Position numbers and translations under genes: made by a program. This document shows, piece after piece, positions 38,849 to 48,838 of a DNA stretch of 64,000 bases. Numbering within the stretch: position 1 is the first letter of the stretch; the number at the start of each line of letters is the position of its first letter. A model generated the notes under the pieces. It had not been told where the DNA came from. It was given only the letters and a program-made list of their open reading frames with translations, and made no database searches. The stretch comes from Lachnospiraceae bacterium (GTDB taxonomy: Bacteria; Bacillota; Clostridia; Lachnospirales; Lachnospiraceae): assembly GCA_030531435.1 (NCBI GenBank), contig JAUNNN010000001.1, positions 97,461-161,460 on the forward strand, in the 5' to 3' direction.

Positions 38849-40433
38849 CGTTTTTATTTTTTCTATATTTTGACGGGGTACATCCTTTTATTTCAATAAA
38901 CTTTCTAACAAAGTAATCACTGTCCTTATAGCCCACCATTTCCGCTATTTTTGTTATTTTTTCGTCTGTTTCAACAAGCAGTAATGATGCCTCGTTTATC
39001 CTGTAGACTGTCAGGTAATCCTTAAAAGACATGTTATATTTCTTTTTGAATATTTGTCCAAGATAAGAACTGTTAATATAAAGCTTCTTACTTAATTCTC
39101 TTAGGCTTATATTATTCATATAGTTTTTCTTAACTTCATTTTCAATGTCATCAAGAATACTTCCACTAACATTTTTCCTAAGCTGGCTCAAATATTCTGC
39201 ATATTCAATAGCAAAAGATGATAAATGTTCACTACTTCCACGTAGAACACCCTCATGGAATGAACTTTCACTAATATACTGAAGAACTTCCTCCTGATTG
39301 ACACCATCATCCTGGTTTGCAGCAAGGTGAATAAGTCCAAATAACAAGTAATCCATATTTAATTTTATTGTTTCACTAGCAATTCCAAGTCTTCTCATTT
39401 CTTTGAAAAGCTCAGATACCCTAAATGAAATATCTTTATGATCATTTAATTCAACTGCGCGTATTAAATCATCAATATATTGCTTACAAAGAACTCCACC
39501 ACCCTGATTTACCTGAGCTTCATCTTCATAAAAATAAATATCCTTCTTAGGTCTAAAGCCCTCAAAAGATTTAAGAATTCTAACAGTACTATAAGATTTT
39601 GATAAATTAGTAATACCGTTTACCTTTTTTCCAGCAAGAATTCTTATTGGAAGTCTGAATCTTGCATATATTTCATCTCTTAAGTACATAAGAAACTCTT
39701 CTTCTGAAGCTTTCTTTTCTTTATACATGTAATCACATAAAATCAGTCCAATTTCATGGCTATTCTGATCAGATGATGTATCAAATACTACGTGATTAGC
39801 ATCTTTTCCAAGTAAGCTTCTACATAGCTCATATAAGTCTCTATGAGTCTGACGTATCTCTGCTTCTTCCTCTTCATCCATATCGCCTGGATTAATGAAT
39901 TCAATACTTGCAAATCTAATTTCATCAGAAAGCTGCATCTGCTCCTTAATATATGAAACATTTATTTCATCATACTTTCCAAAGAGCATAGCAATGATAT
40001 TTCTTGCCATAAATGCTCTCTCCATGCTTTCCATTTGCTTTGATTCTTCTAAGAGTTCATTCTTCTTTTTGGCAATTTTTTTAATTAAGGATGTGAGCTC
40101 TTCTCCCTCAACAGGCTTTAAAACATAGCCTGCACAGCCATATTTCATTCCTTCCATTGCATACTCAAAATCTTTGTATCCACTTAAAATAATTACTTCC
40201 AAATCAGAATAACCATTTTCACGGATATTTTTCAGAAATTCGAGTCCATTCATTTCAGGCATCTTTATGTCTGTTATTACTAAATCAACCTGATTATTTT
40301 TTATATATTCGTATGCTTCAAGTCCATTTGATGCAGTAGAAATAATTTCACATCCAAGCGCATCCCAGTTAAGTAGCACCTTTAACCCCTGCAATATAAA
40401 TGGTTCATCATCAACAAGTAATACCTTTAACAC
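38844..40433 (-). CDS. AraC-family response regulator (YesN-like)
   Basis: 529 residues: receiver domain (about 1-120) with acidic pocket DDEP and phosphoacceptor Asp in VDLVITDIKMPEM, a central region without known domain, and a C-terminal AraC-type double helix-turn-helix (about 425-525, ending GYKDSDYFVRKFIEIKGCTPSKYRK). Overlaps the sensor kinase gene by 7 nt. Probably activates the neighbouring binding-protein and GH8 promoters when xylan oligosaccharides are present. Confidence 0.95.
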   Translation of the reverse strand: MLKVLLVDDEPFILQGLKVLLNWDALGCEIISTASNGLEAYEYIKNNQVDLVITDIKMPEMNGLEFLKNIRENGYSDLEVIILSGYKDFEYAMEGMKYGCAGYVLKPVEGEELTSLIKKIAKKKNELLEESKQMESMERAFMARNIIAMLFGKYDEINVSYIKEQMQLSDEIRFASIEFINPGDMDEEEEAEIRQTHRDLYELCRSLLGKDANHVVFDTSSDQNSHEIGLILCDYMYKEKKASEEEFLMYLRDEIYARFRLPIRILAGKKVNGITNLSKSYSTVRILKSFEGFRPKKDIYFYEDEAQVNQGGGVLCKQYIDDLIRAVELNDHKDISFRVSELFKEMRRLGIASETIKLNMDYLLFGLIHLAANQDDGVNQEEVLQYISESSFHEGVLRGSSEHLSSFAIEYAEYLSQLRKNVSGSILDDIENEVKKNYMNNISLRELSKKLYINSSYLGQIFKKKYNMSFKDYLTVYRINEASLLLVETDEKITKIAEMVGYKDSDYFVRKFIEIKGCTPSKYRKNKND

Positions 40434-42208
40434 TCTTCTTTATCCTCCTGAAGGGGAATCTTTATCTGTATCATTGTGCCAATTCCCTCCTCACTTTCAA
40501 TATCAAAACTGTAGCCCTCACCCATAGTCATCTTAAGACGCAGCAGGGCATTATATATTCCAACATGTTTATCATTTTTAAGATCGTCAAGTTCAATAGT
40601 CTTTGATTTGTTAAGGATTTCACTGACTTTTTCTTCAGCCATTCCATTTCCTGTATCTTCAACCTCAATTGTCAGATAATCATTCTTTTTATGAACACGA
40701 ACGAATACCCAGCATTCAGAGCTTTTATTCTCCATTCCATGTACACATGCATTTTCTACAAAGGTTACAACAGTAAGCTTAGGTATACGGTAATCCTTAA
40801 GACTATCATCAAGCTCTATTTCATACTGTAATTTGTCCCCAAACCTGTATTTCTGCAAAACAAGATATGCTTCAATAGATGCAAGCTCCTGTTCAATCAT
40901 AATCATATCTGAATCCCAGTTCACATACTGTCTTTCCATTAATGCCAGCTTCTGAACCATTTCTGCAGTCTCTGTTTCGCCTTTTATAAGACTATGCATT
41001 CTTATAGATTCAAGAGCATTGAACATAAAATGTGGATTAATCTGACTATGTAGTGCCAAAAGCTCTGCATTCTGTCTTGCAATATCCATTTCCTGCTCTT
41101 TAAGTCTGTCTTTAAAAACTATCTGAATCAGCCTGTTAACCTCATCAACCATTTTATTGTAATTGACCATAAGGTTACCAATTTCATCACTACCATCTGG
41201 AGATTCTACTCTTACAAGCTCATCATTTTCACGTTTACCAAATACTCTGTTCAGTTTCTCTATACGTTCAACAATTGAATCATTTATTACATACAATACA
41301 AATGCAGGAAGAATAATACTTATTACTAACATTATTAAAGCAAGATGTCTGTTGTCATAAATATACTCAATTGCTTTTTGACCATTTGCCCTGACAACTA
41401 TTTTGTTTATTTTTCCAATATTATTTACACTACTTACAACGTCATCACTGCCATATGCATCTACACTACGAAATGGTGTATTTACATTATTATTTCCACC
41501 ATTCGAAAAGACTACTGTATCATTAGAACAGATTTCCACAAGCTTCATTTTTTCTAATCTTTCAATGTCTCTTGCTACTGTTCCATAATCAAGATCTATT
41601 CTTATAAAGTTCTCATAAGGGTTGTTATCAAATGTCAGTTTTCCAATGTAGAATAATCTTCTCTTTGGATCTTTATATTTCATTGTGTCATTGTAGCTGT
41701 ATCCAAACAAATATCCACTATCATTATTTTTATATTCTCTATACCAGTCAGAATCCGCTATTTCATCAATTCTACCTACATAACCACCACCTATAACTGT
41801 GTCGTTTGATGTATAGAGTTTAACCTTCATGTTATTGAAACGAACAAGAGTCTGGAAGAAATAGTTTTCTGACATTTTGTGATAACTATCATAGTAATCA
41901 AACAAATTATCATAATCCGTTCCAAGTATTTCACCAACTTTATAGTTCTGATTTACGCTTATTGAAATGTTGTGACATGTTGTAATCATATCCCCAAAAT
42001 AATTGGACATAGTTTCAATAGCTGCTTCCGCTTCTCGTTTCTGATCAGCTCTTTCTTCTGTAACTACTCGGTAGATAATTATTCCATCAACTGTTATAAT
42101 TGGAATTATTACACAGAAAATAAACAGGCCTATTATTTTCTCTCGAAGTTTAAGCCTGTTTAACAGTTTCGCTATTGAGCTGAATAAATGCCTTGGATTA
42201 TTACTCAT
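40427..42208 (-). CDS. sensor histidine kinase (YesM-like)
   Basis: 593 residues: membrane segment near 25-45, an extracellular sensing domain (about 50-280), a second membrane segment near 285-305, HAMP-like region, the HisKA-type motif QINPHFMFNALESIR around 395 and an ATPase domain with ENACVHGME and DTGNGM. Phosphorylates the following YesN-type regulator. The signal is probably an extracellular xylan fragment, by context. Confidence 0.95.
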   Translation of the reverse strand: MSNNPRHLFSSIAKLLNRLKLREKIIGLFIFCVIIPIITVDGIIIYRVVTEERADQKREAEAAIETMSNYFGDMITTCHNISISVNQNYKVGEILGTDYDNLFDYYDSYHKMSENYFFQTLVRFNNMKVKLYTSNDTVIGGGYVGRIDEIADSDWYREYKNNDSGYLFGYSYNDTMKYKDPKRRLFYIGKLTFDNNPYENFIRIDLDYGTVARDIERLEKMKLVEICSNDTVVFSNGGNNNVNTPFRSVDAYGSDDVVSSVNNIGKINKIVVRANGQKAIEYIYDNRHLALIMLVISIILPAFVLYVINDSIVERIEKLNRVFGKRENDELVRVESPDGSDEIGNLMVNYNKMVDEVNRLIQIVFKDRLKEQEMDIARQNAELLALHSQINPHFMFNALESIRMHSLIKGETETAEMVQKLALMERQYVNWDSDMIMIEQELASIEAYLVLQKYRFGDKLQYEIELDDSLKDYRIPKLTVVTFVENACVHGMENKSSECWVFVRVHKKNDYLTIEVEDTGNGMAEEKVSEILNKSKTIELDDLKNDKHVGIYNALLRLKMTMGEGYSFDIESEEGIGTMIQIKIPLQEDKEEC

Positions 42209-42223
42209 AAAATTCTCCGAAAT

Positions 42224-42874
42224 CTACATGCTCATAAGGTAATCAAGAAATTGTCCTGGATAATTTTTGTCGGGTATACCTACTGTAAAAACAAGATACC
42301 CTTCTCTTCCATCATCAAGAATACCTGCTTTTTTTAGATCAATTCCTACCTGATGTGATTCACCAGTTTCTTCATCTGTCAGCTCTACTGTACTATCTCT
42401 AAAGGGCTCTTTCAATCCTTCAGGAAAGGCCTCATCTAAAGTCAAATAGATTCCGCCATTTTTCATGGCAAAAAATGTATCTTTATCAAGAATAAGATAA
42501 TATATTTCCCCCGCTGCTATTTGTGCAAATAATGCCATTTCATGTGTATTTGCATCCATCTGCTGCGCTGTTCCTTCAAACATATTATCAGTTGAAATAT
42601 ATGCACAGTATTTCTTCTTATCATAATTATAATATTCTAAGAATCCATCTGTTAATGCATTCTTTTCTTCATCGGATATCTCAACCCCATAAACACAACC
42701 TGCATTTACAGCTTTTTTCTGAAAGAAAACATCTTTCACAAACCATATAAACAGCAATAATCCAATAAACAGCAGAATACACTTAACCATGTAATAGGAC
42801 TTAAAGTAATCCCATTTCTGATTTTTATCCAATTTTGATATTTTGTTTATTTCGGCTTCTATTTTTTTTATCAT
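42224..42874 (-). CDS. single-pass membrane protein of unknown function in the xylan locus
   Basis: 216 residues: a charged N-terminal part (1-25), one membrane helix (about 30-48) and an extracellular domain that is hydrophilic with no known motif. It lies 15 nt upstream of the sensor kinase gene, so it is probably co-transcribed and could tune the kinase or the transporter. Function unknown. Confidence 0.65.
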   Translation of the reverse strand: MIKKIEAEINKISKLDKNQKWDYFKSYYMVKCILLFIGLLLFIWFVKDVFFQKKAVNAGCVYGVEISDEEKNALTDGFLEYYNYDKKKYCAYISTDNMFEGTAQQMDANTHEMALFAQIAAGEIYYLILDKDTFFAMKNGGIYLTLDEAFPEGLKEPFRDSTVELTDEETGESHQVGIDLKKAGILDDGREGYLVFTVGIPDKNYPGQFLDYLMSM

Positions 42875-42905
42875 AATGCTTTATATGTTTATTACTAAGG
42901 TATAA

Positions 42906-44030
42906 TTAGTATACCCTATAATTACCACTAAGTGCCATAAAACAGAAGAAATAAAGACAATTATCATAATATCTTCTATCTCCATCTCTTAGTGGTGTAT
43001 CAAAAAACTTCTTTAAACAAATTTTTGTAGCTTCATTGTCTGAAGCTAAAGCTGTCATTGCATTTGTGGCAATAATAGCTGTTGGATGAAGAGCATTTTC
43101 CGTAAGCATGTTGCCATTAATTTCAAAGATGTGATTCCAGTTATCAATTCCTATTTTATTTACAAAGAAATCTGCAAAGGTCTCAGCAATGGATTTTTCC
43201 CATTCATCCTTTTTGTACCATGAATAATCAAGACAGATATTCATAATAGTTCTGTATGCATCGCTAAAGTACCAATCGTGTCTACCCCATATTTCTAAGC
43301 CATCACTATATGGAGTTCCATCAAAATTAGCATACTCAGCTGAAAAACCAGTATCAGGATGGCAGGCTAATTTTAGATACTCTCTGCTGGCTTTTGCAGA
43401 AGCCTCATAAAACTCCCTATCCTCTGGCAATGCCCACTGTGCAAATAATTCATAAAAATGTGGAAGATGATATGATGGGTCTGAAAAATCAACCTCACAA
43501 ATAAATCTGATCATCTTGTTATTTCTATCAAACATTGATCTTCCAACGCCATCCTCTTCACCCTTATGAATCATGTCGTGCAAAATCATCTGTGCTTCTT
43601 TTTCATAATTAAATATTCCTTCACCATTTCCCCATCTGTGGGCTGCAAATAAAAGAGCCATCGCGAAATATTCTTCACCATCAGGAGCTGGACCATACGC
43701 ATTTTTCTCTCCATTTAGCTTACAAGACCAGGCGAAAAAACCTTTATTTACGCCTTCATCCATATACATATACGTTTTTGACCATTTCCAAAGGCGATCA
43801 AATTCTTCTTTTTTATTCATCTGAACACACATCATCATGCCATAGGACATACCTTCTGTTCTGACATCAATATTTCCCGTGTCAACCATATATCCCATAT
43901 CACTTCCAGCTTCATGATATATTCTCTCATCTTCATTTCCATAAAAAAGTGTCTGGAAAATCTGATTTAATCTTTCATTTACCTCATCCTGACTATATCC
44001 AATTCTTTCAAAAATATTTAAATATTCCAT
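42906..44030 (-). CDS. GH8 reducing-end xylose-releasing exo-oligoxylanase
   Basis: 374 residues without a signal peptide. The GH8 pattern is clear: VRTEGMSYGMMM holds the acid Glu, PDGEEYFAMALLFAAHRW the base region, and FSAEYANFDGTPY and DWYFSDAYRTIMN follow. It cuts xylose from the reducing end of imported xylo-oligosaccharides in the cytoplasm (Rex type). GGAGG precedes the ATG. Its promoter carries the same GTTTGTAGGG motif as that of the binding protein. Confidence 0.93.
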   Translation of the reverse strand: MEYLNIFERIGYSQDEVNERLNQIFQTLFYGNEDERIYHEAGSDMGYMVDTGNIDVRTEGMSYGMMMCVQMNKKEEFDRLWKWSKTYMYMDEGVNKGFFAWSCKLNGEKNAYGPAPDGEEYFAMALLFAAHRWGNGEGIFNYEKEAQMILHDMIHKGEEDGVGRSMFDRNNKMIRFICEVDFSDPSYHLPHFYELFAQWALPEDREFYEASAKASREYLKLACHPDTGFSAEYANFDGTPYSDGLEIWGRHDWYFSDAYRTIMNICLDYSWYKKDEWEKSIAETFADFFVNKIGIDNWNHIFEINGNMLTENALHPTAIIATNAMTALASDNEATKICLKKFFDTPLRDGDRRYYDNCLYFFCFMALSGNYRVY

Positions 44031-44062
44031 GATTTCCTCCTCGAAATTATTTCATTATTCGT

Positions 44063-44100
44063 ATACTATCAGAATTTTAAAAATAAAAACCCCTACAAAC
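44063..44100 (-). promoter_or_regulatory. GH8 promoter with a GTTTGTAGGG motif
   Basis: On the minus strand TAGTAT (44063-44068) is preceded by exactly 22 bp and GTTTGTAGGG (44091-44100). The same spacing is seen at the binding-protein promoter. A matching -35 box is not evident, as expected for an activator-dependent promoter. Confidence 0.7.
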
Positions 44101-44251
44101 ACTCAAAAAATACTGTCAAATTATTGTTTTATTTTTGTTCACATTTTTTTCACAATTTATTTATACTTCACTATCTACAATATCTTCATAGCATGATACA
44201 ATGCATTGGATATGGTATATGATGCGAGATATTAATCGTAAGGCAAAATCA

Positions 44252-45610
44252 ATGACTAATAAAAATCAGGCAATTAATGAATCAACTCCACTTCTTTTTT
44301 TAGCAGGTCCTATGTTCATGGAAATGCTATTAAATATTCTTATAAATAATGTTGATACACTCATGTTAAGCCATCATTCTGAACTGGCTGTTGGTGCAGT
44401 TGGTAATTCCAATCAGATAATGTTCTTATTAATTCTTATGTTTAACATTATTGCAACAGCAACTTCAGTTATCGTTGCCCAATATCTTGGTGCCAAAAAA
44501 TATTCAGAAATGGATATGATATATACACTTTCAATGCTTGTTAACTTTGCCTTTGGAATAGTTCTTAGTATCGCTTTTGTTATATTCAAGGAAAACATTC
44601 TTTTATTATTAAAAGTTCCATCAGAAATGATTCCTGACGCAAAGATATACATCAACATCGTAGGTGGAACGCTTTTTCTTCAGGCATGCTATAACGTAAT
44701 GCTTCAGATTCTTCGTTGTAATGGATATGCAAAAGTTGGAATGTATATTTCAGTTGTAATAAATGTCATAAATGTTGTTGGAAACTATATATTCCTTTAT
44801 GGTCCACTTAAGTTCCTTAACTTAGGTGTTGCTGGTGTTGCTATTCCAACAGCGATATCACGTACAATTGCTCTTATTGTATCTATTGTATTCTTCTATA
44901 GAAAACAAATTGGTCACATTGCAATTAAATACATCCTTCCATTTCCAACTAAGATGCTCCTTAGTATGATTAGAATTGGTCTTCCATCTGCAGGTGAAAA
45001 TCTTTCATATAATCTTTATCAGTTAGTACTTTTATCATTTATAAACAGCATGGGTAATGACGCAGTTAATGCTAAAGTATATTGTCAATCACTGATATCA
45101 TTTGCCATGGTATTTTCAAATTCTGCAGCGATGGCAACACAGATTATTGTTGGTCACTTAGTTGGTGCAGGCCAGACAGACGCTGCATATAAGCGTACAT
45201 TCTCAACATTAAAAATAACAATGCCAATAACTATTGGATTATCAACCATTAACTGCTTAATTAGTCCTTTTACATTAAGAATTTTTACAAATAATGAGCA
45301 AATAATTCATCTTGGTTTTTATATAATGCTTGTTGATATTGTTATTGAAATTGGAAGATGTTTGAACATGACTTTCGTCAGCAGCTTAAAAGCAGCGGGA
45401 GATTATATGTTTCCTCTATACATTGGAATGCTTACAATGTGGGGGTTTGGTGTTCCTGTAGGATACTCCATGGGTGTCTTCCTTGGCCTTGGTGTTTATG
45501 GCGTATTCATGGGTACAGCTGTAGATGAGTTCCTACGTGGACTTATTGTCATGAACAGATGGAGAAGAAAAAAATGGCTTGGAAAAGCTGTTGTAGAAGC
45601 TGAAGAATAA
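44252..45610 (+). CDS. MATE family efflux transporter
   Basis: 452 residues from the ATG at 44252, which follows AAGG by 9 nt; an in-frame ATG at 44201 would add a weakly hydrophobic, unlikely leader. About twelve membrane segments in two MatE halves (FMEMLLNILINNVDTLMLS start; LPSAGENLSYNLYQLVLLSFINSMG at the second half). Sodium- or proton-driven export of organic cations or drugs. Divergent from the GH8 gene, with its own terminator. Confidence 0.9.
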   Translation: MTNKNQAINESTPLLFLAGPMFMEMLLNILINNVDTLMLSHHSELAVGAVGNSNQIMFLLILMFNIIATATSVIVAQYLGAKKYSEMDMIYTLSMLVNFAFGIVLSIAFVIFKENILLLLKVPSEMIPDAKIYINIVGGTLFLQACYNVMLQILRCNGYAKVGMYISVVINVINVVGNYIFLYGPLKFLNLGVAGVAIPTAISRTIALIVSIVFFYRKQIGHIAIKYILPFPTKMLLSMIRIGLPSAGENLSYNLYQLVLLSFINSMGNDAVNAKVYCQSLISFAMVFSNSAAMATQIIVGHLVGAGQTDAAYKRTFSTLKITMPITIGLSTINCLISPFTLRIFTNNEQIIHLGFYIMLVDIVIEIGRCLNMTFVSSLKAAGDYMFPLYIGMLTMWGFGVPVGYSMGVFLGLGVYGVFMGTAVDEFLRGLIVMNRWRRKKWLGKAVVEAEE

Positions 45611-45631
45611 TTACTAAGCTAGGTAAATAAC

Positions 45632-45673
45632 GGACTATTTTCACTTAATGTATGTGGGAATAGTCCTTTTTTT
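45632..45673 (+). terminator. terminator of the MATE gene
   Basis: Arms ggactatt (45632-45639) and aatagtcc (45659-45666), followed by seven Ts. Confidence 0.9.
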
Positions 45674-45787
45674 GGCTCAAAAATAAATTATAATCACTGC
45701 TATTCTATATACAACTTAAAAACATGTAGTGTAAATAGAAAAACGTATTATCTACACACAATAAATAAATGACTGAGAGGTGATTAT

Positions 45788-46564
45788 ATGACAAAAGCTT
45801 TGCGATGGATTAATGTTTTCTTTTTCTTAGGTATGGTGATAATAAATATGCTTGCCAATACTATTCCGCTTGGCGGAAAAAATACAGGTGAGATATCATC
45901 TGGATATCCAACTTTATTTACACCTGCACCATATACATTTTCTATTTGGGGACTTATATATATACTTACAGCAGTTTATGTTTTGTTCCAAACCGGAATC
46001 ATAAGAAGTAATACAGAAGTTCCTGAAATGGGAGCTAGAATCGGAATCTTTTTCACCATAAGCTGTATATTGAATATTTTATGGATACTTACATGGCATT
46101 ATGACTATATTGGTTGTTCAGTAATTACAATAATTTTACTTTTAATTGATTTGATTATCATTAACAGTCGTATCAAGTCTATAGATGCGGGATCAATTAC
46201 TGGACTACTCAGTAGCTATGGTTTTCAAATATATATGGGATGGCTCGCTGCTGCCACAATAGCAAATATTTCTGTATTTCTTGTTAAAATCAACTGGTCA
46301 AGATTTGGAATGTCAGAAACAGTATGGACAATCATTATTCTTATTATAGGTGCACTAATTGGAGCTGCATTTGTTATGAAGAGTGGTTATCTTTTCTCGA
46401 CTATGGCTGTCATTTGGGCATACGTTGGAATACTGATAAAACACGTAGGTATAAATGGATATGACGGGGAATACCGCTCAATTATTGCAACGCTTGTCAT
46501 ATGTTTAGCCATTATGGTAATAGCTATTATATTAGGAGCATTAATGCAGATGAGAAATGACTGA
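45788..46564 (+). CDS. TspO/MBR-related Trp-rich membrane protein
   Basis: 258 residues with about eight membrane helices. The early motif TPAPYTFSIWGLIYIL and the later GWLAAATIANISVFL block are typical of the larger TspO-related family in Firmicutes. These bind hydrophobic ligands such as tetrapyrroles; role in this group is not settled. AGAGGTG precedes the ATG, and a bidirectional terminator follows. Confidence 0.82.
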   Translation: MTKALRWINVFFFLGMVIINMLANTIPLGGKNTGEISSGYPTLFTPAPYTFSIWGLIYILTAVYVLFQTGIIRSNTEVPEMGARIGIFFTISCILNILWILTWHYDYIGCSVITIILLLIDLIIINSRIKSIDAGSITGLLSSYGFQIYMGWLAAATIANISVFLVKINWSRFGMSETVWTIIILIIGALIGAAFVMKSGYLFSTMAVIWAYVGILIKHVGINGYDGEYRSIIATLVICLAIMVIAIILGALMQMRND

Positions 46565-46600
46565 ACAAATATGTACTGTTCATAATTATTTATATAAATT

Positions 46601-46636
46601 AACACCCACAAGCGCTTTAATTTGCCTGTGGGTGTT
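46601..46636. terminator. bidirectional terminator between TspO-like and acetylesterase genes
   Basis: Perfect 10-bp arms aacacccaca/tgtgggtgtt with T-rich sequence beyond on the plus strand and AT-rich sequence on the minus strand. It lies between two convergent genes. Confidence 0.85.
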
Positions 46637-46648
46637 TTGCATATAGTA

Positions 46649-48139
46649 TTAAATTAAGTTTGCTATTCTTTCACCAAGAGCTAATTTATTTTGTGGGTGT
46701 AAATCTGTAGGAGAGCCAACATCTTTTGAAATAATCATATAAGCATTTTTTATTGATTGTGCTTTCTCCTGCTCTAATCTAAGAGCTTCCCATCTATATC
46801 CGCCTTCATCATTTATATCTTCATATCCTGCAAGCTGAACATAGTATATAGGTAATTCAGGCTGATCAAATAATTTTCTAACCTGCTTTATAAATACCTC
46901 AAATTTTTCTTTATAGCCCTCTGGCTTATCAGTATTGCTTTCGCCCTGATAGAATAAAATTCCCTTTGCCTTTAGACCCTCAAATGGAGCTATCATAGCG
47001 TTATAACAGCCAATTGGTTTGTACTCAAAGAAAGTTCTTGTGAAAAATTCTTCCTTTTCGAAGTAACCTTTGCTATATTCCCAAACACCAGTAAGATCAA
47101 TTGTTTCTTCTCCAACAGTCAGTGAGTACTCAAGTTTTTCCCATAATCTGCAAATTCCATTTGTTGCAATTACTTTGATTACAATCTCATTTTCGCCTTG
47201 TTTGAGTACATTTTTTGGGACAGTATATCTTCTTGTTAAATACTGGTGTTCCGAAGTACCGACCTTAACACCATTCACATATGTTTCATCTATTTCAACA
47301 ATAAGTCCAAGTTTTAGAATACCATCTTCCTCTGGAACATTTTTAAGATTAACCTTACGCTTAAATGTAAATATTCCAGCACGTGAATCTTCATCACAGT
47401 CAATTAATACAGGCACAATAGTTTTCTTGTATGTATGATTTATTTTTTCATCTTCTGAGAGTAAATGGGCTACTCTTGAATTCCAATTATCATTTTCTTC
47501 CTGTATTTTTTCAGCCATCCATTTATTGTTTAAATTAGATACATCAAACTCTATCCCAAGTGTCTTTAAATTTTCTTCACTAATAAAACTCTCTATAGGA
47601 CATCCTGGTACAGCTACTTGAATAAGTCCTATTGGAACTTTGTTTTCAAGATAAAGCTTCTTTGCCATAAAGAAACCAATAGCACCAAAATCAGCTTTAT
47701 CATCTCCTATAGCGTTAACCCATTTACCAGCTGGAACATCTGTGTATATTTCGTGAAAATCATATGATGTAGGAACTTTAAACTGTCTTACAAATTCTGA
47801 ATCAAATTCATCTACCTGGTCCTTGTAATTAGCATATATACCACTGACAGGAAACTCCATATTTGACTGTCCTGCCATGAAAAATACATCACCAATTAAT
47901 ACATCCTTATAAGTAACTGTATTAGATTCTTCATTTATAGTCAGCTCATATGGTCCACCAGCCAACATATCATCTGCAGGTATAATGGCTTCAAAATTAC
48001 CCTGATTCACATTTGCTTCATAGACTTTACCGTTCATATTTACTGTTACATTTGTAGCATCTGTTTCTCCAGTAAGTGAAAATGCTTCACCACGCTGTAA
48101 CACCATATGATCTGATATCATTTTGTGATTAATCTTCAT
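46649..48139 (-). CDS. sialate O-acetylesterase-type SGNH hydrolase (probable xylan/sugar acetylesterase)
   Basis: 496 residues from the ATG at 48139; an upstream GTG holds the GGAG site. SGNH block I is GDVFFMAGQSNMEF with the nucleophile Ser; the Asp-His pair is near the end in PTDLHPQNK. A beta-sandwich is inserted in the middle, as in sialate esterases (YhfS/CE-type). No signal peptide. The nearby xylan genes suggest deacetylation of sugars; substrate unproven. Confidence 0.88.
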   Translation of the reverse strand: MKINHKMISDHMVLQRGEAFSLTGETDATNVTVNMNGKVYEANVNQGNFEAIIPADDMLAGGPYELTINEESNTVTYKDVLIGDVFFMAGQSNMEFPVSGIYANYKDQVDEFDSEFVRQFKVPTSYDFHEIYTDVPAGKWVNAIGDDKADFGAIGFFMAKKLYLENKVPIGLIQVAVPGCPIESFISEENLKTLGIEFDVSNLNNKWMAEKIQEENDNWNSRVAHLLSEDEKINHTYKKTIVPVLIDCDEDSRAGIFTFKRKVNLKNVPEEDGILKLGLIVEIDETYVNGVKVGTSEHQYLTRRYTVPKNVLKQGENEIVIKVIATNGICRLWEKLEYSLTVGEETIDLTGVWEYSKGYFEKEEFFTRTFFEYKPIGCYNAMIAPFEGLKAKGILFYQGESNTDKPEGYKEKFEVFIKQVRKLFDQPELPIYYVQLAGYEDINDEGGYRWEALRLEQEKAQSIKNAYMIISKDVGSPTDLHPQNKLALGERIANLI

Positions 48140-48207
48140 TGTTTTCTCCACATATATTTGATATAAAACACTATTATTTTATCATAATTTTAAAAACAAT
48201 AAATAAA

Positions 48208-48246
48208 AATAGAACACTGTGATATGAAATACCACAATGTCCTATT
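48208..48246 (-). terminator. terminator of the PTPS-zinc ribbon gene
   Basis: 14-nt arms (48208-48221 and 48233-48246) pair on the minus strand with G-U pairs. A run of TTTTTATTT follows. Confidence 0.8.
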
Positions 48247-48268
48247 TATATGAATATATGTTTATAAT

Positions 48269-48832
48269 TTATTTTTTATAGCCGCATTTACTGCAGGTGC
48301 CGTTATCATCAAGAGCAATACCACATAATGGACAACGATCCTTGCTGCAATGTACTTCAAACTCCTCCGAAGCTGCATTTACTCCACTAGAGAATGTAAT
48401 CTTAACAATATTCAGCTTATCTTTAAGTAAAGAGTAAACAATCTTTATCATACCTTCAACTGTCATAGTTTCTTTTGTTACAACAAGACGACAGTCTGGA
48501 TATGCAACAGCAAGCTCAGTATTAAAAGCTTCACCTTTCATAGTATTCTGAGGATGTCCGTCCTTAATCCCCTGCTTTTCATAAACATCAAGGATAGCTG
48601 GAAGAATGGGATCATCTTTTCTAAGAATCAGAGCATGATCAAAATTACGCAGAACATCCCAAGCTATCTTCTTGATTTCATTACATGGAAAGACCATATT
48701 TACACCTGGATTTATGGTGTCTTCAACTTCTATTGTGAGAATGCCTGTATGACCATGTAGATACTGGGCTTCACCTTTAAATCCATAAAATCGATGTGCA
48801 TACTGCAAATCAAAAGTTGTAATACTTCTCAT
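48269..48832 (-). CDS. 6-pyruvoyl-tetrahydropterin synthase/QueD-family protein with C-terminal zinc ribbon
   Basis: 187 residues: PTPS fold (about 1-155) with zinc ligands His in AHRFYG and LHGHTG. The Cys normally found just before LHGH in QueD enzymes is missing here (AQYLHGH). A C-terminal zinc ribbon follows (CPLCG near 168, CSKCG near 182). The loss of Cys argues against ordinary queuosine synthesis; no queC, queE or queF are adjacent. It may be a diverged paralogue with another substrate. The ribosome binding site is buried in a hairpin. Confidence 0.85.
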   Translation of the reverse strand: MRSITTFDLQYAHRFYGFKGEAQYLHGHTGILTIEVEDTINPGVNMVFPCNEIKKIAWDVLRNFDHALILRKDDPILPAILDVYEKQGIKDGHPQNTMKGEAFNTELAVAYPDCRLVVTKETMTVEGMIKIVYSLLKDKLNIVKITFSSGVNAASEEFEVHCSKDRCPLCGIALDDNGTCSKCGYKK

Positions 48833-48838
48833 AATAAT

